From Acutalibacter sp. (GTDB lineage Bacteria; Bacillota; Clostridia; Oscillospirales; Acutalibacteraceae): a stretch of DNA of 36,033 nt. Location of the stretch: assembly GCA_022511515.1 (NCBI GenBank), contig JAFLRP010000158.1:1-36033 (forward strand), read 5' to 3'. Both the position numbers and the translations under genes were made by a program. The notes below the pieces were generated by a model, which was not told where the DNA came from, made no database searches, and was given only the letters and a program-made list of their open reading frames with translations. Numbering within the stretch: the first letter of the stretch is position 1; the number at the start of each line of letters is the position of its first letter. Shown here piece after piece: positions 22,998 to 30,450 of this stretch.

Positions 22998-23026
22998 AAT
23001 ATAGCAAGCGGGAAAAAAGTTGTCAA
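22998..23026 (-). promoter_or_regulatory. Near-consensus promoter for the nitroreductase operon
   Basis: On the minus strand: TTGACA (23026-23021), a 17-bp spacer and TATATT (23003-22998), 32 bp before the start codon. Confidence 0.82.
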
Positions 23027-23055
23027 GAAAAAACCTGTGAAATTTGTGATATCTA

Positions 23056-23064
23056 TGCTATACT
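23056..23064 (+). promoter_or_regulatory. Extended -10 promoter for the acetyltransferase-GH30 operon
   Basis: TGCTATACT (23056-23064) is an extended -10 element with no good -35 box, 30 bp before ATG 23095. It faces away from the nitroreductase promoter. Confidence 0.5.
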
Positions 23065-23094
23065 GAACCCATGAAAAGCGGCGGAGGTACAAAA

Positions 23095-23523
23095 ATGAAA
23101 ATCGTATCCGCAACTGTCACAGATGAAATCGTATTGGGACTTTTTTCCGAACACGACGACGCCATGATGGAATTTCTGGGCGAGGACAAAGGACTGTATA
23201 CGCGCTATGACGGGCAGGAGGGCATAGAAAAGGTTTGGGTCATCTATGTTGACGATCTGCCGGCGGGCTGTGTGGCTTACCGTCGAAAAGAGAGCGGCGT
23301 GGGTGAGGTAAAAAGGCTGTTCGTCAGGAGCCAATACCGGGGACAGGGATTGTCCAAGCCGCTTTTGAAAACTGTGGAAGCCTATGCCAGGGAGCAGGGC
23401 TGCAATACCCTGTTTTTGGATACCAGAATTACGCTGGAGCCTGCCGTGTCTCTGTACAAGAAGTTTGGGTTTTCCGTCGTATTTCAGCAGGGACTATACA
23501 TTCAAATGGAGAAAAAAATATAA
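23095..23523 (+). CDS. GNAT-family N-acetyltransferase
   Basis: A 142-aa acetyl-CoA-dependent acetyltransferase. The fold is visible as VWVIYVDDLPAGCVAYR (strands 2-3), EVKRLFVRSQYRGQGLSKPL (motif A, with the pyrophosphate loop QYRGQG) and TLFLDTRITLEPAVSLYKKF followed by GFSVVF (motif B). The acceptor is unknown. ATG 23095 is chosen because GGAGG lies 7 bases upstream; an in-frame ATG at 23071 lies next to the -10 box and is unlikely. GH30 starts 21 bp after its stop, so they are probably one operon, though no functional link is evident. Confidence 0.9.
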   Translation: MKIVSATVTDEIVLGLFSEHDDAMMEFLGEDKGLYTRYDGQEGIEKVWVIYVDDLPAGCVAYRRKESGVGEVKRLFVRSQYRGQGLSKPLLKTVEAYAREQGCNTLFLDTRITLEPAVSLYKKFGFSVVFQQGLYIQMEKKI

Positions 23524-23544
23524 ACACCACGGAGGAGATTCGTT

Positions 23545-25056
23545 ATGAAAGCAACACTGACCACCGCAAAGTATCACATTTCCACAGGCGAGACGGAACT
23601 GCACACTCAAGAACTGACCGTGCAGGACGAAAGCAGGATTCAGCAGCAGCGGGAGCAGAATGTTGTGGGACTGTACCCGGATTTTCTGTTCCAGAAATTT
23701 GAGGGTTACGGCTGCGCCATGACGGAAAGCGCCTGCTATCTGCTTTCTCAGATGGAGCCGGAGCAGCGGAAAAAGGCGCTGTCCTGCTGGTTCGGTCCGG
23801 AGGGCGCAGACGCCCGGTTTATCCGCATTCCCATCGACAGTTGCGACTACTCGCTGGAGGAATATCAGGCCGTCAAAGACCCCATCGCCGACCCGGAGCT
23901 CCATACCTTTTCCATCGACCGGGACCGCAAGTGGGTCTTGCCCGTGGTGAAAGAAGCCATTGCCATGGCAGGGCACCCCCTTTCCGTGCTGCTCAGCCCT
24001 TGGTCGCCTCCGGCTGTCTGGAAAACCCCGCCGCTGGATATTGCTAACGATGAAACCGTCTACGGCGGCAAAGTCGCCGAGACGGCACAAAGAAAACCCT
24101 CCCGCTGCAACGGCGGTTCCCTGAAGCCGGAATATTACGGCCCCTGGGCAAAATACCTCGTCAAGTACGTGAAAGCCTATCTGGACGAGGGAATTCCTGT
24201 CACCATGCTCAGCGTGCAGAATGAAGCCTCCGCCGCCACCAACTGGGACAGTTGCGTGTGGACCGGCGAGCAGGAGCGGATTTTCGTCCGGGACTTTTTG
24301 CACCCCGCCATGCAAGAGGCCGGCCTGACCGATAAAGTGGAACTGTTTGTCTGGGACCACAATAAGGAGCGGCTGGTGGAGCATATCGAGGAGATCATGA
24401 AGGCGGACACCGCCCATATGATTTCCGGCTTTGCCTACCACTGGTATTCCGGCGACCATTTCGAGGCGCTGTCCCTGCTCCGGGAGAAATACCCGGACAA
24501 GATCCTGATGCACTCGGAAAGCTGCGGATTGCACATTCCCGGCAAAGCGCTGGCTTTTGACATTCCGCCGGAGAAATTAGAGGAATGGGGCGAAGATCAT
24601 TTCCTTGTAAAACTCAGCAAAATGGACCCCAGGGAAATGGACTTCAAGGACGCGGTGGACTACGCCCACGATATGCTGGGCGACCTGAATCACGGCATGC
24701 AGCGGTGGATCGACTGGAACATGATGGTGGACCGCACCGGCGGCCCCCGCCATGTTCCCGGCGGCTTTGCAGCCCCTCTGGTGTATGAGGAGGACGGCAC
24801 CTTCAGCCGCACCCCCAGTTACGAGTACATCAAGCTGATCGCAAAGACATTACGCCCCGGCAGCCTGCGCATGGGCTGCTCCGTGTACGGCAGAGAGGTG
24901 GAAGCCGCCGCAGTGAAAAATGAGGACGGCACGGTAGGCGTTGTGCTCCTGAACCGGGCAGAGGAAGATATCACCGTCAATCTGCGCATCAGCGGAAAGC
25001 TGGTCGAAGTCCCGCTGAATGCCGAATCTTTGAGCGCGGTGGTATTGGAAAATTAG
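23545..25056 (+). CDS. Glycoside hydrolase family 30 enzyme
   Basis: A 503-aa GH30-type beta-glycosidase (clan GH-A). Domain start KFEGYGCAMTESACYLLSQM matches the conserved GfGgamTesaA region; the acid/base is E227 in VTMLSVQNEASA and the nucleophile E325 in LMHSESCG. The C-terminal beta-sandwich ends the protein (VAVVLLNRAEED-like stretch, VGVVLLNRAEEDITVNLRIS). Family activities include glucosylceramidase, beta-1,6-glucanase, beta-xylosidase and beta-fucosidase; motifs do not settle which. No signal peptide, so intracellular and likely acting on imported oligosaccharides. GGAGGAG precedes ATG 23545. Together with GH127 and GH3 it points to plant or fungal glycan use. Confidence 0.92.
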   Translation: MKATLTTAKYHISTGETELHTQELTVQDESRIQQQREQNVVGLYPDFLFQKFEGYGCAMTESACYLLSQMEPEQRKKALSCWFGPEGADARFIRIPIDSCDYSLEEYQAVKDPIADPELHTFSIDRDRKWVLPVVKEAIAMAGHPLSVLLSPWSPPAVWKTPPLDIANDETVYGGKVAETAQRKPSRCNGGSLKPEYYGPWAKYLVKYVKAYLDEGIPVTMLSVQNEASAATNWDSCVWTGEQERIFVRDFLHPAMQEAGLTDKVELFVWDHNKERLVEHIEEIMKADTAHMISGFAYHWYSGDHFEALSLLREKYPDKILMHSESCGLHIPGKALAFDIPPEKLEEWGEDHFLVKLSKMDPREMDFKDAVDYAHDMLGDLNHGMQRWIDWNMMVDRTGGPRHVPGGFAAPLVYEEDGTFSRTPSYEYIKLIAKTLRPGSLRMGCSVYGREVEAAAVKNEDGTVGVVLLNRAEEDITVNLRISGKLVEVPLNAESLSAVVLEN

Positions 25057-25085
25057 CGAACATTTTTTAAGTGCTTCTCAGACAG

Positions 25086-25123
25086 AAAAACCTGTACCCT
25101 TGTTCTTTTCGGTACAGGTTTTT
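25086..25123. terminator. Terminator after GH30
   Basis: AAAAACCTGTACC (25086-25098) pairs with GGTACAGGTTTTT (25111-25123). The same stem sequence is reused in the terminator at 30407-30442. Confidence 0.9.
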
Positions 25124-25151
25124 TGGTGTATTCAGGTCCGGAAAAGATTAT

Positions 25152-25181
25152 ATGGCATTTTTATTCGCTATCGTTTATAAT
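25152..25181 (+). promoter_or_regulatory. Candidate promoter for the ParB-BMP fusion gene
   Basis: ATGGCA (25152-25157), an 18-bp spacer and consensus TATAAT (25176-25181), 37 bp before the start codon. Confidence 0.6.
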
Positions 25182-25218
25182 GTTTTCAATGTCAGGAGAA
25201 AAATAGAGGAGGTCGTTT

Positions 25219-27108
25219 ATGGCTACCTTATTTCATTATAAAGAAGCCCAGAAGTTGGCGCAAAAGGAATTCCGGGCGGCAACGTTCAAGGGCGAGCATC
25301 CCTATCCCCCCGCGCTGGACAATTTTGTGACGGACAGTCAAATCATCCGAGGGCAGGACATGGGAACTTTTCACATTCCCATGGAATTTATCATCGGCAC
25401 CCGTACCGGATTGCGCACCAATGCCTTTGCCCGGAATTTCATGCCGCTGATGAAGGAGAACACGGAATTTGCCATCAAATGGGATAAGCTGTGCCAGTCC
25501 CAGATGGAGGAGGGCATTCGTGAGCCCATATTGGCTTACGAGTATTACAACCGGTACTACGTACAGGAAGGCAACAAACGGGTAAGCGTCTTGAAATTCT
25601 GCGGGGCGGACACGGTTTACGCCCATGTGATCCGGGTGCTGCCGGAGTTTGACGAATCCAAGGAATGGGAAGAGATTCGCTACAACGAGCTCACCAAATT
25701 TATCCGGTACAGCGGGGTCAATTATCTGGAGCTGTCAAGGCCCGGGTATGCCCGGCTGCAGCAGCTTGTGGGAAAACAGCCGGAAGAAGTTTGGTCGGTG
25801 GAGGATCGACGGGAGTTTAGAAGTATTCACTTTCATTTCCGCAAGGCCTATGAAGCTTTGGGCGGCAATAAGCTGACATCCACCAGAGGGGACGCGCTGC
25901 TGGCCTTTATCGAGGTGTACGGCTACCCCGCCCTACGAAACAGCACGGAGGATCAGCTCAAGGAAATGCTGGAAAAGGCGTGGGAGGAGATTACCCTCCA
26001 GCAGGAGGAGCATCTCATCGACCTGAAATTAGACCCCGAGGAGGAGAAGAAGCCCAACCTGCTGACGCAGGTGCTGTCTATCGGGGAAAAAACGAAAAAG
26101 GTCGCCTTTATTCACGACGGCAACGCGGAAAATTCTCCTTGGACGCGGGCGCATGAGCAGGGGCGGGAATACGTTCAGAGCGTCTTGGGCGACGCGATAG
26201 AGACCACCCCCTATTTTGACGCGATGGACAATGATCCCATCCCGGTGATGGAGCAGGCGATCGCCGACGGAAACACCATTCTCTTTACCACCTCCGCAGA
26301 GATGCAGGCTGTCGCCCTGCGCTGCGCAATCGAGCACCCCAACGTGATCGTCTTGAACTGCTCGCAGGTTTCCCCCCACCGATATATCCGTACCTATGAC
26401 GTGCGTGTTTATGAGGCGAAATTTGTCTTGGGCGCCATTGCCGGAGCGCTGTCCGACGACAATATGATCGGCTACGTCGAGCGCTTCGACAACGAGATAG
26501 AGGATAAGCACGCCGCCAGAGTGCATACGGCTGCCGCCATTGCCGGGATCAATGCTTTCGCGCTGGGGGCGCAGATCGTCAATCCCCGGGCAAGGGTCTA
26601 TTTGGAATGGTTTGAATCCGAGGGACCGCAGGAGGCGGTAAACCGTCTCACCGAACGGGGAATTCGATTGATTTATTCCCGCAGTCTTTCCGATCCGAGC
26701 CGGGGAAAGGTAAGCCTGTCCCTGATGACGGAGGACGGTCAGAAGGAGCTGGCCGCTCCGGTCTGGAATTGGGGCGTTTATTACGAGACCTTGCTTCGCG
26801 GCATTTTGGATAAGTCCCTCCAGGCGGGGTATGAGGAAAGCAACAGAGCCCAGAACTACTACTGGGGCATGTCCGCCGGGGTGGTGAAGGTGCATTGCTC
26901 GGAAAAGCTGCCGGACAGCACCAAGAATCTGGCGGAGCTTTTGCAGGACAATATCCGCAGCGGGCAGAGCCACCCCTTTAAGGGAAAAATCTACACCCAG
27001 ACCGGCAAAGCGCTGGACAGCGAGCTGACTATGGAGCAGATTATGCATATGGACTGGCTGGCGGAGAACATTGTGGGAACTTTGCCGCTTCTCGAAGAAA
27101 ACAAGTAA
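25219..27108 (+). CDS. Cytosolic ParB-like/BMP (PnrA-like) fusion protein
   Basis: A 629-aa protein with no signal peptide or lipobox. The N-terminal 280 residues contain a ParB/Srx-like stretch (GTFHIPMEFIIGTRTGLRTN, then YYVQEGNKRVSVLKFCGADT around residues 113-131, like the ParB 'dGhhRlaA' motif) and helices. From about residue 293 a basic-membrane-protein/PnrA-type periplasmic-binding fold follows (TKKVAFIHDGNAENSPWTRA, GNTILFTTSAEMQAVALRCA, EAKFVLGAIAGALSDDNMIG, WNWGVYYETLLRGILDK). PnrA domains bind purine nucleosides. Without an export signal this is not a transporter lipoprotein; an intracellular sensor is the likely reading (inference). GAGGAGG precedes ATG 25219. A metallophosphoesterase gene follows 38 bp downstream and shares its terminator. 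Confidence 0.82.
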   Translation: MATLFHYKEAQKLAQKEFRAATFKGEHPYPPALDNFVTDSQIIRGQDMGTFHIPMEFIIGTRTGLRTNAFARNFMPLMKENTEFAIKWDKLCQSQMEEGIREPILAYEYYNRYYVQEGNKRVSVLKFCGADTVYAHVIRVLPEFDESKEWEEIRYNELTKFIRYSGVNYLELSRPGYARLQQLVGKQPEEVWSVEDRREFRSIHFHFRKAYEALGGNKLTSTRGDALLAFIEVYGYPALRNSTEDQLKEMLEKAWEEITLQQEEHLIDLKLDPEEEKKPNLLTQVLSIGEKTKKVAFIHDGNAENSPWTRAHEQGREYVQSVLGDAIETTPYFDAMDNDPIPVMEQAIADGNTILFTTSAEMQAVALRCAIEHPNVIVLNCSQVSPHRYIRTYDVRVYEAKFVLGAIAGALSDDNMIGYVERFDNEIEDKHAARVHTAAAIAGINAFALGAQIVNPRARVYLEWFESEGPQEAVNRLTERGIRLIYSRSLSDPSRGKVSLSLMTEDGQKELAAPVWNWGVYYETLLRGILDKSLQAGYEESNRAQNYYWGMSAGVVKVHCSEKLPDSTKNLAELLQDNIRSGQSHPFKGKIYTQTGKALDSELTMEQIMHMDWLAENIVGTLPLLEENK

Positions 27109-27146
27109 GGCGCGAAAAGACTGTTGTAAGGTGGGAAATTACGGAT

Positions 27147-27761
27147 ATGAAGATTTTGGCCGTCTCTGATATAGATGCGAAGTATTATTACGATTATTAC
27201 ACCCCCGGCAAGCTGGACGAATTCGACATGATTTTGGCCTGCGGCGACCTGCACCGGGAATTTCTGGAATTTTTGGTGACCATGGCCCGCTGTCCGGTGG
27301 TGTACGTTCACGGCAATCACGACAAGCGGTTCGCGGAGACCCCGCCGGAGGGCTGTGTCTGCGCGGACGGGCGCATCGTGGTGGTAAACGGCGTGCGCAT
27401 TTTGGGCCTTGGCGGCTCGTATCGGTACAAGAATTCCAAGTTCATGTACACGGAAAAAGAGATGCGCAGGCGGATTTTTCGGCTGCGCCTTTCCCTTTGG
27501 AAGCACCGGGGCTTTGACATTCTGCTGACCCACGCCCCGGCCCGGCATATCAACGACGAAGACACCCTGACCCACCGGGGCTTTGAGTGCTTTGTGGAGC
27601 TTTTGGACAAGTACAAGCCCAAGTATTTCATTCACGGCCATGTACATATGAACTACGGCCCCCACTTCCCCCGCAAGACCCAGCGGGGCGATACCGTCAT
27701 CATCAACGCCTACGACCACTATGTGTTTGAGTACGACGGGCCGCCGACGGCAGAAAAGTGA
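27147..27761 (+). CDS. Calcineurin-like metallophosphoesterase
   Basis: A 204-aa phosphoesterase with metal-binding motifs SDID (in place of the usual DxH), LACGDLHREF, VHGNHDKRF, LTHAPARH and FIHGHVHMNYGP. The fold cleaves phosphomono- or diesters including cyclic nucleotides. The missing His of the first motif (DIDAKY) is unusual and may change metal use. It lies just downstream of the ParB-BMP fusion, so the two may act together on a nucleotide ligand (inference). Only AAGGTGGG some 15 bases upstream resembles a ribosome-binding site. A terminator follows 12 bp after the stop. Confidence 0.87.
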   Translation: MKILAVSDIDAKYYYDYYTPGKLDEFDMILACGDLHREFLEFLVTMARCPVVYVHGNHDKRFAETPPEGCVCADGRIVVVNGVRILGLGGSYRYKNSKFMYTEKEMRRRIFRLRLSLWKHRGFDILLTHAPARHINDEDTLTHRGFECFVELLDKYKPKYFIHGHVHMNYGPHFPRKTQRGDTVIINAYDHYVFEYDGPPTAEK

Positions 27762-27773
27762 ACAAAAAACGAA

Positions 27774-27806
27774 ACCCTCTCCAAGAAACCCGGAGAGGGT
27801 CTTTTT
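27774..27806. terminator. Terminator between phosphoesterase and SLH genes
   Basis: ACCCTCTCC (27774-27782) pairs with GGAGAGGGT (27792-27800), then CTTTTT. It lies between convergent genes. Confidence 0.85.
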
Positions 27807-27820
27807 GATGTTACGTTATC

Positions 27821-29980
27821 TTATTTTGCCAAATTCCTGTACAGGAAGGTCACGGCTTGAGCCCGAGTGCAACTCTGATTGGGAGAGAAGGTGGTATCAG
27901 TCGTGCCTGCCACGATTTTGTTCTCATAGGCCCACAAAACGGCGTTGTAGTAGTACTCGCCGGATTTCACATCCGTAAAGGAATTGGACGCGGTAACGGG
28001 CTCGGGACGGTTCGCCGCCCGCCACAGGAAGGACACGATCTGCCCTCTGGTGCAGTTCTGATTGGGTGAGAACGTGGTGGCGGAGGTGCCGGAAGCAATG
28101 TTATTTTCATAGGCCCACAAAACGGCCTTGTAGTAGTACTCGCTGGCTTTTATGTCTGTAAAGGGATTGGCCGTTGTCTTCGGTTCAGGCCGCCCCGCCG
28201 CCCGCCACAGAAGGGTCACGATTTCCGCTCGGCTGGTGTTTTTGTTGGGACTGAAGGTGGTATCGGACGTGCCGGCCACGATGCCCTGCTTCACCGCCCA
28301 GTCTACGGCGTTATAGTAGTATTGAGCAACGGGAACGTCGATAAACTTGGAAGCGGAGGGTGTTTCATTGCCGGAATCGTCGGGTTTCTCTGTGTCACTG
28401 GGACCACTTGGGCCGCTGGGCGCGGGGGGATTTGTGCCGCCGGGATTTCCGCCGGTGTTTCCTCCCGTATTGCCGGAATCGTCAGGCTTGCCAGCGCAAC
28501 CGGCACAGGAGCAGGTATTTCCAGAGCAATCACCCGTGCAGGTGCATTTTGTGCTGTCGCAGCCCTTGCAGGTGCATTCCGGCTCGTCGGGAATTTCAGG
28601 TTTGCAGCCTTCACACTCGCAGTCTCCGGTGCAGGTGCATTTACTGCTATCGCAGTCAGTACAGCCGCATTCCGGGTCTTCCGGAGTTTCGGGGGTATCT
28701 GATTCTCCCTCAGGAACAGCCTGCAAAACCGGGCGTTTCAGCGTCGTGCTCATGCCCCACACACTGGTGAAATCCCAGTTTTCAAAGGTGGCTTCCTCTG
28801 CAAACTCTTCGGCGGTTTTCGGTTCCGCCGTGTTGCCTGTCTCCTCAACAAGTTCGCCGTACTCGTACTCAACGCCGATCCCCGGCAGCTCCGTGTTTTC
28901 AGAATCGAGATAATAGCAGTCATTAATCGTGCTGTCCATGCCCGCTCCCACAACGCCGCCGGCACCGGGTGGTAACATCTCGTCGATCTGATCATCGTCA
29001 TGGATCTCAAAAATTATCTTGCCGGTGTTGTAACACTTTGTCACTATTCCGCCTGAATTCGTTCCCACCACACCGCCGACATCAAACTGGCAGCCCCAAT
29101 CGTCGGGAATATCAGCACCGGTCACGGTTCCTGTGTTATAGCAGTTCGTCACCCTGCCCATTTCATTCATTCCCACCACGCCGCCGGAAAAAGCGCCGGA
29201 TACAGTGCCGGTGTGATAGCAGTTCGACACCTCAGCATTTTCCCATTTGAGATTCCAATCCTCGTCCATCTCCGAATTACCATTCCATCCCACTACGCCG
29301 CCGACATTACCGCCGGTCACAGCGCCGGTGTGACGGCAGTTTATCACTCTGCCGTGGTGATTATATCCTACCACGCCTCCAGCATCACCGTAGCTGCCGG
29401 CATCCACTACCCCTGTGCAGGAGCAGTTTATCACTTCGCCGTCGATTCGCCCGGCTACGATTCCAAGAGCTCCGACTGCAAATTCTGCGCCGGTTATCAT
29501 CACCGCGGCGTCTGTAACGTTCAGATTTTTCACAACGGCACCCTCGCTCACACAACCGAACAAGCCCAGATAGTAGAATGGCTGCTCCCACCAGTTCTCT
29601 TGTATTACCTCCACATGGAGATACAAATTTTCGATTTTGTGATGATCGCCGTCAAAAGTGCCGGAAAAGAAGGGTCCATGATCATAGTCGTCATAGTCTT
29701 CAAAACTGCCACCCCCTATCGGCACCCACTGGTTACTTTCACTGCCGTTCAGGTCAATATCCTGCGTCAGCGTGAAAGTCGTGTTTTCATAGGGTTCCCC
29801 GCCGTTGACGGTTTCCGCCAGCGCCTTGAGCTGTTCCACTGTGGAAATCGTATAAGTTCCCCCAGCAGGCGCGCCGCTGTAGTAGGCCGTTCCCTCCGCC
29901 GCCCACACGGTTATTGGCAGACAGCTTGCCAGCAAAAATACTGCCAGCAATACACTTAGAACTCTTTTTGCCTTTTTCAT
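27821..29980 (-). CDS. Secreted SLH-domain protein with GLUG repeats and Cys-rich linker
   Basis: A 719-aa exported protein. Signal peptide about residues 1-28 (KRVLSVLLAVFLLASCLP, ending near VWAAEG). Residues 40-420 form a beta-helix-like region: ISTVEQLKALAETVNGG, FSGTFDGDHHKIENLYL, then GLUG-type repeats (GGVVGYNHHGRVINCRHTG, GGVVGMNEMGRVTNCYNTG, GGVVGTNSGGIVTKCYNTG). Residues about 433-497 are a Cys-rich linker with two CDSxKCTCTGDC units, then a Gly/Pro/Asn-rich spacer. Three SLH repeats (from about 545) end the protein with SRAEIVTLLWR, TRGQIVSFLWR and TRAQAVTFLYR, and anchor it to pyruvylated cell-wall polymer. GGAGGAAAG precedes ATG 29980. An adhesin or glycan-binding surface role is likely but unproven. 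Confidence 0.92.
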   Translation of the reverse strand: MKKAKRVLSVLLAVFLLASCLPITVWAAEGTAYYSGAPAGGTYTISTVEQLKALAETVNGGEPYENTTFTLTQDIDLNGSESNQWVPIGGGSFEDYDDYDHGPFFSGTFDGDHHKIENLYLHVEVIQENWWEQPFYYLGLFGCVSEGAVVKNLNVTDAAVMITGAEFAVGALGIVAGRIDGEVINCSCTGVVDAGSYGDAGGVVGYNHHGRVINCRHTGAVTGGNVGGVVGWNGNSEMDEDWNLKWENAEVSNCYHTGTVSGAFSGGVVGMNEMGRVTNCYNTGTVTGADIPDDWGCQFDVGGVVGTNSGGIVTKCYNTGKIIFEIHDDDQIDEMLPPGAGGVVGAGMDSTINDCYYLDSENTELPGIGVEYEYGELVEETGNTAEPKTAEEFAEEATFENWDFTSVWGMSTTLKRPVLQAVPEGESDTPETPEDPECGCTDCDSSKCTCTGDCECEGCKPEIPDEPECTCKGCDSTKCTCTGDCSGNTCSCAGCAGKPDDSGNTGGNTGGNPGGTNPPAPSGPSGPSDTEKPDDSGNETPSASKFIDVPVAQYYYNAVDWAVKQGIVAGTSDTTFSPNKNTSRAEIVTLLWRAAGRPEPKTTANPFTDIKASEYYYKAVLWAYENNIASGTSATTFSPNQNCTRGQIVSFLWRAANRPEPVTASNSFTDVKSGEYYYNAVLWAYENKIVAGTTDTTFSPNQSCTRAQAVTFLYRNLAK

Positions 29981-30017
29981 TTTCTTTCCTCCAAAAAATA
30001 TTTCCGGCTTTGGTACA

Positions 30018-30049
30018 GCGGAAAGGGAGAAAACAGAAAACCTTTCCGC
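30018..30049 (-). promoter_or_regulatory. Leader hairpin of the SLH gene
   Basis: GCGGAAAGG (30018-30026) and CCTTTCCGC (30041-30049) form a perfect 9-bp stem with a 14-base loop, 38 bp upstream of the SLH start codon. Confidence 0.45.
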
Positions 30050-30072
30050 CGCGCCGATTCTGCCGGAAACAC

Positions 30073-30106
30073 AAAAAAGCAGTGCTGAGCGTTACCTCAA
30101 CACCGC
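30073..30106 (-). terminator. Minus-strand terminator/attenuator upstream of the SLH gene
   Basis: Read on the minus strand: GCGGTGTTGAG pairs with CTCAGCACTGC (two wobbles) around a 6-base loop, followed by six T. It lies 93 bp upstream of the SLH start, in the same direction, so it would attenuate transcripts entering the gene from upstream. Confidence 0.55.
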
Positions 30107-30157
30107 CTGAAAATCAGAGCGCAACACAGAAAAACCTTTTATTCCATTTCGCCAGTC

Positions 30158-30186
30158 TTGAAATAAAGGGGGGAAATGGATATAAT
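30158..30186 (+). promoter_or_regulatory. Strong orphan promoter
   Basis: TTGAAA (30158-30163), a 17-bp spacer and consensus TATAAT (30181-30186), on the plus strand, with no credible plus-strand gene downstream. It drives the candidate RNA below. Confidence 0.72.
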
Positions 30187-30192
30187 AAGGGC

Positions 30193-30285
30193 GTGGTGCA
30201 GTCGTAAGACTGTTGTGTTGAGTGGTGTATTCACTCATCATAGGGACATGGAAAGTTCCCGCTTTTCATGTCCTGCCGCTATTTT
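30193..30285 (+). ncRNA. Candidate structured small RNA (unrecognised family)
   Basis: Downstream of a near-consensus promoter, about 90 nt fold into three hairpins: CAGTC-GTAA-GACTG (30199-30212, GNRA loop), TGAGTG-7 nt-CACTCA (30219-30237), and a 12-bp stem GGACATGGAAAG/CTTTTCATGTCC (30244-30255 with 30262-30273, one wobble). A T-run (ATTTTT, 30281-30286) follows 7 nt after the last stem, so termination there is plausible but not ideal; readthrough would stop at 30407-30442. No match to 6S, SRP RNA, tmRNA or RNase P was seen. It lies between two minus-strand genes. Confidence 0.5.
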
Positions 30286-30406
30286 TGTGTTTCTGTGTTC
30301 ATTTTACCCCAAGAATCCCCAAAAATCAAGGATTTTTTTGCCGTGAAGCAAGTCCCCACGGAAGGATACTTACCGGCTCGACCGCAGCCGGAGCGAAAAT
30401 TTGCCG

Positions 30407-30442
30407 AAAAAACCTGTACCGAGAAATCGGTACAGGTTTTTT
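30407..30442. terminator. Perfect bidirectional terminator
   Basis: AAAAAACCTGTACCGA (30407-30422), tetraloop GAAA, then its exact complement (30427-30442). It ends the CCG-domain gene on the minus strand and could end a plus-strand RNA. The stem matches that at 25086-25123. Confidence 0.9.
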
Positions 30443-30450
30443 GCGAAAAC

